A DNA stretch of 64,000 nt from Catellatospora tritici (GCF_019083965.1 NZ_JAHRCY010000008.1:248001-312000); one strand, 5' to 3'; numbered from the stretch's first letter, positions 16,571 to 25,488 are shown. Translations and numbers: made by a program. The notes: generated from the sequence alone by a model not told the origin.

Positions 16571-16990
16571 TCAGTCGGCGGTTCCGGCCGGGACCACCCA
16601 CCGCGTCGGCTGGCCGGTCACGGCGGCGATGGTCTCGAAGTCGCGGTCGTAGTGCAGGACTGTCAGGCGCTGGGACTCGGCCGTCGCGGCCAACAGCAGA
16701 TCAGGGATGGAAGCTGCCCGGTGCTGCCCGCGGCGGGCCAGCTCGTGCTGCACCTCGGCGGCCCGGTCCCAGGCTCGTTCGGGCACGGGCACCCAGGTGA
16801 ACGCCAACCGGAACCGGGAGGCACCGGCCTCGTACTCGGACAGGTTCCGGGCGGAGTAGAGGGTCTCCAACTCGGACACCGGACACATCGCCACTCGGCC
16901 CGCTTCGATCAGCGGTCCGAGCACCGCCTGCACGGCCGGATGGCGCAGCCGGTGCAGCGCGCTGGTGTCGATGAGATAGGTCACGACCAT
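16571..16990 (-). CDS. vapC: PIN-domain ribonuclease toxin (VapC family)
   Basis: Type II toxin-antitoxin ribonuclease of 139 aa. The PIN acidic residues are in place: Asp in YLIDTSALHRL near residue 8, Glu in PVSELETL near 42, Asp in SIPDLLLAATA near 96 and Asp in LHYDRDFETIA near 115, so metal-dependent RNA cleavage should be possible. The ATG lies inside the last codons of the antitoxin gene (10-base overlap), the usual coupled antitoxin-first order. The target RNA cannot be told from sequence. Confidence 0.93.
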   Translation of the reverse strand: MVVTYLIDTSALHRLRHPAVQAVLGPLIEAGRVAMCPVSELETLYSARNLSEYEAGASRFRLAFTWVPVPERAWDRAAEVQHELARRGQHRAASIPDLLLAATAESQRLTVLHYDRDFETIAAVTGQPTRWVVPAGTAD

Positions 16991-17187
16991 GCCGCGCGGC
17001 GGACCTCGTCGTCGCCCAGGTCCGCGAAGGCGCCCTCGGCGAACATCTCGATCAGTTCGCGGCGGGCCTTGGCGGCGATGACCTCGCGGATCGCCAGCCG
17101 GACCACCTCGGTGTTCTTGGTCGTGCCCAGGATGTCCTTGGCCTTGGCCAACTCCTCCTGGTCGATGTCCACCAGCACCTGCGTCAT
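16981..17187 (-). CDS. vapB: VapB-type antitoxin
   Basis: Antitoxin of 68 aa with an N-terminal ribbon-helix-helix-like region (TQVLVDIDQEELAKAKDILG) and a C-terminal tail (LIEMFAEGAFADLGDDEVRR) likely to wrap the toxin. The start is the ATG at 17187: GGGGAGG lies about six bases upstream, whereas an ATG two codons earlier would sit directly on the Shine-Dalgarno and a TTG at 17223 lacks support. A 16-bp perfect palindrome just upstream is the likely autoregulatory operator. Confidence 0.88.
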   Translation of the reverse strand: MTQVLVDIDQEELAKAKDILGTTKNTEVVRLAIREVIAAKARRELIEMFAEGAFADLGDDEVRRAAWS

Positions 17188-17200
17188 GAACATCCTCCCC

Positions 17201-17216
17201 AAATCTTTAAAGATTT
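17201..17216. promoter_or_regulatory. Palindromic operator of the vapBC pair
   Basis: AAATCTTTAAAGATTT is a perfect 16-bp palindrome beginning 14 bases before the vapB ATG. Its AT content is striking against the GC-rich surroundings. Type II antitoxins normally bind such palindromes as a complex with the toxin; that is inference here. Confidence 0.7.
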
Positions 17217-17255
17217 CCTGCAAGAAAGTTTAGTTCTCCACCTGGAAAAACGTAA

Positions 17256-17282
17256 GCCCTCGGCCGGACGGCGGCCGAGGGC
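17256..17282 (-). terminator. Intrinsic terminator of leuS
   Basis: 11-bp stem (GCCCTCGGCCG at 17256-17266, complement at 17272-17282) with a 5-base loop, followed on the minus strand by a T-rich run TTACGTTTTTCC. It starts 18 bases after the leuS stop codon. Confidence 0.8.
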
Positions 17283-17300
17283 ATACGCGGGGGTCGCGGG

Positions 17301-20114
17301 TCAGACGACGATGCTGACCAGGCGGCCCGCCACGACGATGACCTTCTTGGGGTCCTTGCCGCCCAGCGCGTCGGTCACGGCCGACAGGGCGGCCGCGCGG
17401 ATCTCGTCCTCGCTCGCGTCCGCGGCGACCTCGACCCGACCGCGCACCTTGCCGTTGACCTGCACCGGGTAGGTGACCTGCTCGGCGGCCAGCAGCGCCG
17501 GGTCGGCGACCGGGAAGTCGGCGAAGGTCAGCGAGGCGTCGTGGCCCAGCTTGCGCCACAGCTCCTCGGCGATGTGCGGGGCGACCGGTGCCAGCATCAG
17601 CACCAGCGGCTCGGCGATCTCGCGCGGGGTGGCACCGGCCTTGGTCACCGCGTTGGTCAGCTCGATCAGCTTCGCGATGGCGGTGTTGAAACGCAGCGCC
17701 GCCATGTCCTCGCGGACCCCGGCGATGACGCGGTGCAGCAGGCGGCGCAGCTCGTCACCGGCCGGGGTGTCGACCACCACGACGGCGCCGGTCTGCTCGT
17801 CGACGATGGAGCGCCAGACGCGCTGCAGGAAGCGCTGCGCGCCGACGACCGCGCGGGTGTCCCAGGGGCGGGACACTTCCAGCGGGCCCATCGACATCTC
17901 GTAGACGCGGAAGGTGTCGGCGCCGTACCGCTCGCACATCTCGTCGGGCGTGACGACGTTCTTCAGCGACTTGCCCATCTTGCCGTACTCGCGGTTGACC
18001 TTCTCGCCGTTCCAGGTCCAGATCGTGGGCTGCTCCTCGGTCACCTCCTCGGCGGGCACGTAGGTGCCGCGGTCGTCGGTGTAGGCGTACGCCTGGATGT
18101 AGCCCTGGTTGAACAGGCGGTGGTACGGCTCGAAGCTGCTGACGTGGCCCAGGTCGAACAGCACCTTGTGCCAGAACCGGGCGTACAGCAGGTGCAGCAC
18201 GGCGTGCTCGACGCCGCCGACGTACAGATCCACGCCGCCGGAGTCGCCCGCCTCGCGCGGGCCGACCCAGTACGCCTCGTTCTGCGGGTCGACGAACGCC
18301 TTGTCGTTGGTCGGGTCCAGGTAGCGCAGCTGGTACCAGCACGAGCCGGCCCACTGCGGCATGGTGTTGGTCTCCCGGGTGTACTGCTTCGGCCCGTCGC
18401 CCAGGTCCAGCGTCACCTCGACCCAGTCGCCCTTGCGCGACAGCGGCGTCTCCGGCGAGGAGTTGGCGTCGTCGGCCGCGAACGTCTTGGGCGAGAAGTC
18501 GTCGACCTCGGGCAGCTCGACCGGCAGCATCGACTCGGGCAGCGCGATGGCCTGGCCGTCCTCGGCGTACACGATCGGGAAGGGCTCGCCCCAGTAGCGC
18601 TGGCGGCTGAACAGCCAGTCGCGCAGCCGGTAGGTGATGGCGCCCTGGCCGCGACCCTCGGTCTCCAGCCACTCGATGATCTTCGCCTTGGCCTCGGCGA
18701 CGCCCAGCCCGTCCAGCATGCCGGAGTTGATCGCCGGGCCGTCGCCGGTGAACGCCTTGCCGTCGAAACCCTCGGTCGGCTGCACGGTACGGATGATCGG
18801 CAGCTCGAAGACCTCGGCGAACTCCCAGTCGCGCTCGTCCTGACCGGGCACCGCCATGATCGCGCCGGTGCCGTAGCCGGCCAGCACGTAGTCGGCGATG
18901 AACACCGGCAGCTTCGCCCCGTTGACCGGGTTTACCGCGAACGCGCCCGTGAACACGCCGGTCTTGGTCTTGGCGTCGGCCTGGCGCTCCACGTCGGTCT
19001 TGCTCGCCGCGAACGCCCGGTAGGCGGCCACGGCCTGGGCCGGGGTGTCGTGCCCGCCGGTCCACACCGCGTGCGTGCCGTCCGGCCACGCCGCCGGGGC
19101 GATCTCGTCGACCAGCTCGTGCTCGGGCGCGACCACCATGTACGTGGCGCCGTAGACGGTGTCGGGGCGGGTGGTGAAGACGCGTACCTGCTGGTCGGAG
19201 CCGTCGACGGCGAACGAGATGTGGGCGCCGGTGGAGCGGCCGATCCAGTTGCGCTGCATCGCCTTGATGGCCTCGGGCCAGTCCAGCGTGTCCAGGTCGT
19301 CGATCAGGCGGTCGCCGTACGCGGTGATGCGCATCATCCACTGCTTCAGGCTGCGCTTGAAGACCGGGAAGTTGCCCCGCTCGCTGCGGCCGTCGGCGGT
19401 GACCTCCTCGTTGGCCAGCACGGTGCCCAGGCCGGGGCACCAGTTGACCGGCGCCTCACTGACGTACGCCAGGCGGTGCTCGTTGATGACCGCGCGGCGC
19501 TCGGCGACGGACTTGCCCGCCCAGGTCGGGTCCTCGGCCGCGAACTTCGCCTCCAGCTCGGCGATCGGGCGGGCGCGGCCCGCCTCGGCGTCGTACCAGG
19601 AGTTGAAGACCTGCAGGAAGATCCACTGGGTCCAGCGGTAGAAGTCCACGTCGGTGGTGGCGACCGAGCGGCGCGGATCGTGGCCCAGGCCCAGCATGCG
19701 CAGCTGCTCGCGGTAGCGCGCGATGTTGCGGTCGGTGGTCACCCGGGGGTGGGTGCCGGTCTGCACCGCGTACTGCTCGGCGGGCAGGCCGAAGGAGTCG
19801 AAGCCCATCGTGTGCAGCACGTTGAAGCCCGCCATGCGCTGGAAGCGGGCGAACACGTCGGTGCCGATGAAGCCCAGCGGGTGGCCCACGTGCAGGCCCG
19901 CCCCCGACGGGTACGGGAACATGTCCAGCACGAACTGCTTGGCCGCGCCGAAGCGGGGGTGCGCCGGGTCGGCCAGCGGGCCGGTCGGGTTCGGGGCGTG
20001 GAAGGTGCCGTGCTCGTCCCAGTAGTCCTGCCAGTGCCGCTCGATCTTGCCCGCCAGGGCGGCGGTGTAGCGGAACGCGGGGACGTCGGCCGAGGTCTCG
20101 GCTTGCTCACTCAT
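17301..20114 (-). CDS. leuS: Leucine--tRNA ligase
   Basis: Class Ia aminoacyl-tRNA synthetase of 937 aa that charges tRNA-Leu. The HIGH-type motif is HVGHPLG (residues about 77-83, within YPSGAGLHVGHPLGF), the KMSKS-type motif is KMGKS (in YGKMGKSLKN), and the CP1 editing domain lies between. The C-terminal domain ends in the VNGKVRGRVEV segment. ATG start at 20114. Upstream lies a Leu leader peptide and terminator, so expression probably responds to charged tRNA-Leu. Length is normal for actinobacterial LeuRS. Confidence 0.97.
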   Translation of the reverse strand: MSEQAETSADVPAFRYTAALAGKIERHWQDYWDEHGTFHAPNPTGPLADPAHPRFGAAKQFVLDMFPYPSGAGLHVGHPLGFIGTDVFARFQRMAGFNVLHTMGFDSFGLPAEQYAVQTGTHPRVTTDRNIARYREQLRMLGLGHDPRRSVATTDVDFYRWTQWIFLQVFNSWYDAEAGRARPIAELEAKFAAEDPTWAGKSVAERRAVINEHRLAYVSEAPVNWCPGLGTVLANEEVTADGRSERGNFPVFKRSLKQWMMRITAYGDRLIDDLDTLDWPEAIKAMQRNWIGRSTGAHISFAVDGSDQQVRVFTTRPDTVYGATYMVVAPEHELVDEIAPAAWPDGTHAVWTGGHDTPAQAVAAYRAFAASKTDVERQADAKTKTGVFTGAFAVNPVNGAKLPVFIADYVLAGYGTGAIMAVPGQDERDWEFAEVFELPIIRTVQPTEGFDGKAFTGDGPAINSGMLDGLGVAEAKAKIIEWLETEGRGQGAITYRLRDWLFSRQRYWGEPFPIVYAEDGQAIALPESMLPVELPEVDDFSPKTFAADDANSSPETPLSRKGDWVEVTLDLGDGPKQYTRETNTMPQWAGSCWYQLRYLDPTNDKAFVDPQNEAYWVGPREAGDSGGVDLYVGGVEHAVLHLLYARFWHKVLFDLGHVSSFEPYHRLFNQGYIQAYAYTDDRGTYVPAEEVTEEQPTIWTWNGEKVNREYGKMGKSLKNVVTPDEMCERYGADTFRVYEMSMGPLEVSRPWDTRAVVGAQRFLQRVWRSIVDEQTGAVVVVDTPAGDELRRLLHRVIAGVREDMAALRFNTAIAKLIELTNAVTKAGATPREIAEPLVLMLAPVAPHIAEELWRKLGHDASLTFADFPVADPALLAAEQVTYPVQVNGKVRGRVEVAADASEDEIRAAALSAVTDALGGKDPKKVIVVAGRLVSIVV

Positions 20115-20237
20115 GTCAAATCCTCAACGAAATCAGTTCGCGATCTCAGGCTCGGTTCTCAGCGGAGAGAGGCCGCCACCGCGCGGCCACCGGGAGCTGG
20201 GCATGCTGTGCCTCCGTTTATGTCCGCTCCGCGGGCA

Positions 20238-20263
20238 TAAAAAATCCCCTCGCGCAGGAGGGG
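20238..20263 (-). terminator. Attenuator terminator in the leuS leader
   Basis: Stem CCCCTC/GAGGGG (20246-20251 with 20258-20263), 6-base loop, then ATTTTTTA on the minus strand: a textbook intrinsic terminator lying about 125 bases before the leuS ATG. Three bases upstream of it is a second strong hairpin (20267-20300; 7 bp, one mismatch, 5 bp) whose ascending arm includes the leader-peptide stop codon. Known leuS attenuators of Streptomyces follow the same scheme; which of the two structures forms would depend on ribosome stalling at the Leu codons. Confidence 0.82.
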
Positions 20264-20291
20264 TCGCCGTGCTCACGCGCGCTCTGTCGCG

Positions 20292-20330
20292 TCAGCACGG
20301 CCTGCTAAGGAGCACCAGCTTCCGGGCCAT
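20292..20330 (-). CDS. leuS leader peptide MARKLVLLSRPC
   Basis: A 12-codon frame with three Leu codons of three kinds (CTG, CTC, CTT) at positions 5, 7 and 8, ending at TGA inside the 5' arm of the hairpin 20267-20300. The ATG is six bases after a TATCAT -10 element and has no Shine-Dalgarno, so the leader appears to be translated from a leaderless transcript. Stalling at the Leu codons when charged tRNA-Leu is scarce would keep the downstream terminator from forming. Prediction from sequence only, but all parts of an attenuator are present. Confidence 0.75.
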   Translation of the reverse strand: MARKLVLLSRPC

Positions 20331-20336
20331 GTCCGC

Positions 20337-20342
20337 ATGATA
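20337..20342 (-). promoter_or_regulatory. -10 element of the leuS leader transcript
   Basis: TATCAT on the minus strand, five of six matches to TATAAT, six bases before the leader-peptide ATG. No clear -35 is seen at 16-18 bases. Confidence 0.6.
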
Positions 20343-20605
20343 CCGCGTACGCGCGCGGGACGGCATCTCGCATACCGCCCATTGCGCGCACACCCCCCGC
20401 GCGTAACACTGCGGTCACGACGGAACGTGCTCGTCCGCTCGCGCGTCGCAGACCCTGCGCGTGAACGGCGGGTGTTCCGCAAGGCAACCAACGCCGCGAC
20501 CTTGAGCGTTCTGGTCGGGGCCAGGTGATCAGAATGGTGGGAGGCCTGGGTGACCAAGATCAGCGTGCACCACACGCCCCACGGTTGCGAACTTCAGGAG
20601 GACAT
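20343..20605. other. Intergenic region between leuS leader and moxR
   Basis: About 260 bases between divergent transcription units. It must hold the rest of the leuS promoter and the moxR promoter. No further gene, repeat or RNA structure is evident. Confidence 0.5.
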
Positions 20606-21652
20606 GTGACCACGCAACGAGGTGGGAGCGAACTCACCGACCCCATGACGGTCGAAGAGTTCAAGGCCACGACCAACGCGATCGTGGCCAACATCGAGCA
20701 GGTCATCGAGGGCAAGACCGCCACCGTGCGGCTGGCGCTGGCGGTGTTGCTGGCCGAGGGCCACCTGCTCATCGAGGACGTGCCCGGCGTCGGCAAGACG
20801 AAGCTGGCCAAGGCGCTGGCCCGCTCCATCGACTGCTCGGTGCGGCGGATCCAGTTCACCCCCGACCTGCTGCCCAGCGACGTCACCGGCGTCAGCGTCT
20901 ACAACCAGGAGACGCGCGAGTTCGAGTTCAAGCCGGGCGCGGTCTTCGCCAACCTGGTGGTCGGCGACGAGATCAACCGGGCCTCGCCGAAGACCCAGTC
21001 CGCGCTGCTGGAGTGCATGGAGGAGCACCAGGTCACCGTCGACGGCGAGACGTACGCGATGGACATGCCGTTCATGGTGATCGCCACGCAGAACCCGATC
21101 GAGATGGAGGGCACGTACCCGCTGCCCGAGGCGCAGCGCGACCGCTTCACCGCGCGCATCGCGATGGGCTACCCCGACGCGGCGGCCGAGTACGCGATGC
21201 TCGACGGCTACCACTCACACGACCCCCTCGAAGACCTGACCGCGGTCGTCGACGCGGGCACGGTGCGCCGCCTGATCGGCACCGTACGCAGCGTGCACGT
21301 GGCCGAGGCGGTCAAGCGCTACGCCGTCGAACTGGTCACCGCCACCCGCGAAGCCCCCGAACTGCGCCTGGGCGCCTCCCCGCGCTCGACGCTGCAGCTG
21401 CTGCGCACCGCCAAGGCGGTCGCGGCGCTGGACGGCCGCGACTACGTCGTCCCCGACGACCTGCAGACCCTGGCCGTGCCGGTGCTCGCGCACCGGGTCA
21501 TCCCCACCGCCGACGCGCAGCTGGCCCGGCGGACCACCGACGCGATCCTGTCGGAGCTGGTGCACCGGCTGCCCGTGCCGCACGACCGGCGCTCGCAGTA
21601 CGACACCCGCCCCGCCACCCCGCCGAACTCCTTCTACGACCGGCGGGGCTGA
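20606..21652 (+). CDS. MoxR-family AAA+ ATPase
   Basis: AAA+ chaperone-like ATPase of 348 aa. Walker A is VPGVGKTKLAKAL near residue 60, Walker B is VVGDEINRASPKTQSALLE near 125, and sensor 1 follows at VIATQNPIEMEGTYPLPEAQ. The GTG at 20606 is chosen because AGGAGG lies 4-5 bases upstream; an internal ATG 13 codons later (MTVEEF) is a less likely start. It is the first gene of a moxR-DUF58-transglutaminase trio, an arrangement in which MoxR ATPases are thought to assist assembly or activation of the partner proteins. Confidence 0.93.
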   Translation: MTTQRGGSELTDPMTVEEFKATTNAIVANIEQVIEGKTATVRLALAVLLAEGHLLIEDVPGVGKTKLAKALARSIDCSVRRIQFTPDLLPSDVTGVSVYNQETREFEFKPGAVFANLVVGDEINRASPKTQSALLECMEEHQVTVDGETYAMDMPFMVIATQNPIEMEGTYPLPEAQRDRFTARIAMGYPDAAAEYAMLDGYHSHDPLEDLTAVVDAGTVRRLIGTVRSVHVAEAVKRYAVELVTATREAPELRLGASPRSTLQLLRTAKAVAALDGRDYVVPDDLQTLAVPVLAHRVIPTADAQLARRTTDAILSELVHRLPVPHDRRSQYDTRPATPPNSFYDRRG

Positions 21653-21655
21653 CCG

Positions 21656-22957
21656 ATGCGCGAGGCGCTGCGAGGGCTGACCACCCGGGGCCGGTCCTTC
21701 CTGGCCGCCGGGGTCGCCGCGCTGCTGTGCGCGGTCGTGCTCGGCGAGAAGGACCTGATGCGGGTGGCGGTGCTGCTGGTGGCACTGCCGCTGCTCGCGG
21801 CGCTGCACGTGGGCCGGGCGAGGTACCGGCTCGCGTGCACGCGCAGTCTCGACCCGTACCGCGTGCAGGCGGGCGCCAGCGCCCGCGTGCTGCTGCGGCT
21901 GCAGAACGTGTCCCGGCTGCCCACCGGCACCCTGCTGCTGGAGGACCGGCTGCCCTACGCGCTGGGCAGCCGTCCCCGGCTGGTGCTGGAGCGGCTGGGC
22001 GCGCAGCAGGCCAGCTCGGTGGCGTACACCGTGCGCGCCGAGCTGCGCGGCCGCTACGACGTCGGCCCGCTGACCCTGCGGATGACCGACCCGTTCGGCC
22101 TGTGCGAACTGACCCGCTCCTTCCCGAGCACCGACAAGCTGACCGTGATCCCGCAGGTGTCACCGCTGCAGCTGGTGCGCCTGGCCGGGGAGTACTCCGG
22201 CACCGGTGACAGCCGGGCCCGCTCGGTGGCGGTGCACGGCGAGGACGACGCGGCCACCCGCGAGTACCGGCGCGGCGACGACCTGCGTCGGGTGCACTGG
22301 CGCTCGACCGCGCGCGTGGGCGAGCTGATGGTGCGCCGCGAGGAGCAGCCCTGGGAGAGCCGGGCCACGGTGCTGCTGGACACCCGCGCCGCCGCCCACC
22401 GGGGCGAGGGGCCGACCGCCAGTTTCGAGTGGGCGGTGTCGGCGTCCGCGAGCATCGCGGTGCACCTGCGCCAGGCCGGATACCGGCTGCGCATGGTCAC
22501 CGACAGCGGCGCCGACCTCGACGCCACCGAGGCGACCGGGGACGGCCTGCTGCTGGACCACCTGGCCGAGGTGAAGACCTCCCAGCGCGGCGACGTGTCG
22601 AGCCTGGTCGACCAGGTGCGCCGCCGCGCCGACGGCGGCCTGATCATCGCGGTGCTGGGCTTGCTCACCCCGGGCGAGGCCCGGCTGCTGGCGGCACTGC
22701 GCACCAGCGGCACCACCTGCGTGGCGCTGTTCATGGACACCAACACCTGGCTGAACCTGCCCGCGGCCACCCGCGAGGCCGCCGAGCGCGAGCACGCCAC
22801 GGCGGCGCTGGCGCTGCTGCAGAGCGGCTGGCGCGTACTGCGGGTCAAGCACGGCGACCAGCTGCCCACACTGTGGCCGCAGGCCGCCAAGGGGCAGCAG
22901 GGCTTCGCGGTCCGCGCCGCGATGGCCGAGACCGTCGGTATGGGAGGCAGTCGATGA
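21656..22957 (+). CDS. DUF58 domain-containing protein
   Basis: Membrane-associated protein of 433 aa, start three bases after the moxR stop. Two close hydrophobic segments lie at residues about 10-45 (FLAAGVAALLCAVVL and VAVLLVALPLLAALHV); a central Ig-like region precedes the DUF58 core with YRRGDDLRRVHWRSTAR near residue 205, the family's signature, and a C-terminal vWA-like fold with LLDTRAA. DUF58 proteins regularly accompany MoxR. The ATG of the next gene overlaps its stop. Confidence 0.9.
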   Translation: MREALRGLTTRGRSFLAAGVAALLCAVVLGEKDLMRVAVLLVALPLLAALHVGRARYRLACTRSLDPYRVQAGASARVLLRLQNVSRLPTGTLLLEDRLPYALGSRPRLVLERLGAQQASSVAYTVRAELRGRYDVGPLTLRMTDPFGLCELTRSFPSTDKLTVIPQVSPLQLVRLAGEYSGTGDSRARSVAVHGEDDAATREYRRGDDLRRVHWRSTARVGELMVRREEQPWESRATVLLDTRAAAHRGEGPTASFEWAVSASASIAVHLRQAGYRLRMVTDSGADLDATEATGDGLLLDHLAEVKTSQRGDVSSLVDQVRRRADGGLIIAVLGLLTPGEARLLAALRTSGTTCVALFMDTNTWLNLPAATREAAEREHATAALALLQSGWRVLRVKHGDQLPTLWPQAAKGQQGFAVRAAMAETVGMGGSR

Positions 22958-25407
22958 ACTCGCGACGGCATCTGGGCCTGGTCGCGGCGGGCACGACGCT
23001 GCTCGCGTCCGCCCCGATCTCGCTGATCTTCGAGGGGTACACCTGGCTGTTCCACGCCCTGCTGATGGTCGGGCTGGTGGCCGGGGCGGCGCTGGCGACG
23101 CGCTCGCTGCGCGGACGCACCTGGGCCCAGCTGGCGGGCATGATCGCCGCCGTGCTGCTCGGCCTGACCTGGCTGTTCGGCGACGGCACGGCGGCCCTGG
23201 GCCTGATTCCCACGCCGAGCACCCTCCGGCACTTCGGCGAGCTGCTGTCGCTGTCCGGCGAGGAGATCCGCAGCAGTTACGTGCCGGTCCCGGACCTGCG
23301 CGGCCTGCTGTTCATCAGCGCGATGGGCATCGGCGCGGTGGCGGTCCTGGTGGACCTGTGCGCGGTGAGCCTGCGCCGCCCGGCGCTGGCGGGCCTGCCC
23401 ATGCTGGCGATCTACTCGGTGCCGGTGGCGGTCTACGTCGACTCGGTGTCGCCGTTGCCGTTCGTGATCGGCGCCGTCGGCTTCCTGTGGCTGCTGGTCA
23501 GCGACAACGTCGACCGGGTACGCCGGTTCGGCCGCCGCTTCACCGGCGAGGGCCGCGGCGTGGACGTGTGGGAGCCCTCTCCCCTGTCGGCCACCGGTCG
23601 GCGGCTGGCCACGGTCGGCGTCGTCGCCGCGGTGCTGCTGCCGCTGGCGGTGCCCGCGATGGGCGTGGGCTTCTTCGGCCAGTTCGGTACCGGCGAGGGT
23701 CTGGGCCAGTCGGGCAAGGGCGGCCGCGGCGCCACCCGGGTCGACCTGTTCGCCGAGCTCAGCGGGCGGCTGCGCGCCTCCCAGGTGCAGGACATGGTCA
23801 AGGTCAGCACCACCGACGCCCGGCCGTTCTACCTGCGCTTCGGCGTCGCCGACGAGATCGGCGACAAGGGCTTCTCCAGCCGCCAGCCGGCCGGACAGCC
23901 GGTCAACGACAACATGCCGATGCCGGTCGGCCTGGACACCAGCAACGTGGTCACGCTGCGCAACACCGCGCGGGTGGAGGTCACCCAGCAGTTCGCGATG
24001 CCGCTGATCCCGGTGTTCGGCGCCCCGGTGTCGATGCGCAAGCTCGGCTCGGCCTGGTCGTACGACCCCAACATGCAGATCGTGTACTCGCAGCGGGAGA
24101 ACTCGTCGGGGCGCTCCTACGAGTTCGACTACCTGCGCCCGGACTTCACCCCCGACCAGCTGCGCACGGCCCAGCCGCTGCAGGCGTCGGACCCGGTGCA
24201 GCGGCAGTTCAGCCGGGTGCCGCAGGTGCAGCTGGTGCAGGACCTGGTCGAGCGGCTGACCAAGGACAAGACCACGCCGTACGACAAGGTCCGCGGCCTG
24301 TACGACTACTTCTCGTCCAAGAACGAGTTCCGCTACGACCAGTTGGCCCCCAGCGGCACCAGCGGCGACGCGATCGTCGACTTCCTGGAGGCCAAGCAAG
24401 GCTTCTGCGAGCAGTACGCGGCGGCGCTGGCCTGGATGGTGCGCACCGCGGGCATGCCCGCGCGGGTGGCGTTCGGGTTCGCGCTGGGCAACAACTTCCA
24501 CGACGGCGTCTACACGCTGACCAACAAGAACCTGCACGCCTGGACCGAGGTGTACTTCGCCGGGTTCGGCTGGGTGCCGTTCGACGCCACCCCGGCCGCG
24601 TTCGTCATGGGCTCGGTCAACCCGGCCTGGGCACCGAACGTGGACGCGCCGGACCTGACCCCGGGCAACCGCCCGTCGATCGCCCCCGGCGCCAGCGGCG
24701 GACCGGACCCGAGTGCCGGGCCGACCCGCCGCAACGTGGACGAGGGTGGCGAGCTGGGCAGCGGCCAGATCACCCCCACCGCGATCCCGCCGGGGGTGTG
24801 GTGGTCGCTGGGCGGCGCGTTGGTGCTGCTGCTGGTGCTGGCCGCACCGGCACTGCGCCGGTCGATGCTGCGGCGCCGCCGCGGTCTGCGTACGGCGGCC
24901 GGTCCGCGCGCGCCGCTGCCAGAGGGCGCCACCGACACGGCGGCCCCGGAGCTGACCGTGACCGGTGACCTGGACGCGGCCCGCCGCCGCGCCCACCTGG
25001 CCTGGGACGAGCTCATCGACACGATGATCGACTTCCGGGTGGCGGTGGACCCGGCGGAGACGCCGCGGGCCACCGTGGAGCGGCTGATCCGGACCCGGCT
25101 GACGGGCGCCACCGAGGCGGCCAAGCTGCTCGGCATCGCCGAGGAGAGGGCCCGCTACGCCCCGGCGCCGCTGGCGGCCGACCGCCTCGGCGGGGCGGTA
25201 CGCGCGGTGCGGGCGGCGCTGGCCGCCGACGCCGACCGCGGCGTACGGCTGGCGGCGGTGCTCATGCCGCCGTCGGTGCTGCTGCGCTGGCGCAACGCCA
25301 TCTACTCGGCCACCGCCACGCTCTCGGCCCGCTCCACGGCCCTGGGCGACCACCTCGTCCGCCTCACCCGCCCCCTGCGCATCCGCCGCCCCAAACTCCT
25401 CCGCTGA
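22954..25407 (+). CDS. DUF3488/transglutaminase-like membrane protein
   Basis: 817-aa protein with an N-terminal block of about six membrane segments (residues 1-225, DUF3488), a large extracytoplasmic region containing a transglutaminase core, a further membrane helix (VWWSLGGALVLLLVLAAPAL near 610) and a cytoplasmic C-terminal domain. The catalytic triad is visible: Cys in GFCEQYAAALAWMVR, His in NLHAWTEVYF, Asp in VPFDATPAAF. It may crosslink, hydrolyse or simply bind surface proteins; the substrate is unknown. ATG overlaps the DUF58 stop with GGAGG seven bases upstream, completing the three-gene operon. Confidence 0.92.
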   Translation: MNSRRHLGLVAAGTTLLASAPISLIFEGYTWLFHALLMVGLVAGAALATRSLRGRTWAQLAGMIAAVLLGLTWLFGDGTAALGLIPTPSTLRHFGELLSLSGEEIRSSYVPVPDLRGLLFISAMGIGAVAVLVDLCAVSLRRPALAGLPMLAIYSVPVAVYVDSVSPLPFVIGAVGFLWLLVSDNVDRVRRFGRRFTGEGRGVDVWEPSPLSATGRRLATVGVVAAVLLPLAVPAMGVGFFGQFGTGEGLGQSGKGGRGATRVDLFAELSGRLRASQVQDMVKVSTTDARPFYLRFGVADEIGDKGFSSRQPAGQPVNDNMPMPVGLDTSNVVTLRNTARVEVTQQFAMPLIPVFGAPVSMRKLGSAWSYDPNMQIVYSQRENSSGRSYEFDYLRPDFTPDQLRTAQPLQASDPVQRQFSRVPQVQLVQDLVERLTKDKTTPYDKVRGLYDYFSSKNEFRYDQLAPSGTSGDAIVDFLEAKQGFCEQYAAALAWMVRTAGMPARVAFGFALGNNFHDGVYTLTNKNLHAWTEVYFAGFGWVPFDATPAAFVMGSVNPAWAPNVDAPDLTPGNRPSIAPGASGGPDPSAGPTRRNVDEGGELGSGQITPTAIPPGVWWSLGGALVLLLVLAAPALRRSMLRRRRGLRTAAGPRAPLPEGATDTAAPELTVTGDLDAARRRAHLAWDELIDTMIDFRVAVDPAETPRATVERLIRTRLTGATEAAKLLGIAEERARYAPAPLAADRLGGAVRAVRAALAADADRGVRLAAVLMPPSVLLRWRNAIYSATATLSARSTALGDHLVRLTRPLRIRRPKLLR

Positions 25408-25488
25408 CCCCCCGCCCGCCGCCCACCTGCCCACCCTTCCCGGCGGGCGGCGGGCGGCGGGCGGCGGCCCAGCGACCCGGGGGTGCCT

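Noticed and set aside
17541..20240. Plus-strand frame of 899 codons opposite leuS
   Set aside because: Antisense of leuS; composition dominated by Arg, Gly, Val, Gln and no motif; leuS motifs are complete on the minus strand.
22429..22953. Upstream extension of the transglutaminase frame into the DUF58 gene
   Set aside because: Arg/Gly-rich, no homology; the ATG at 22954 has a Shine-Dalgarno and overlaps the DUF58 stop as expected for an operon.
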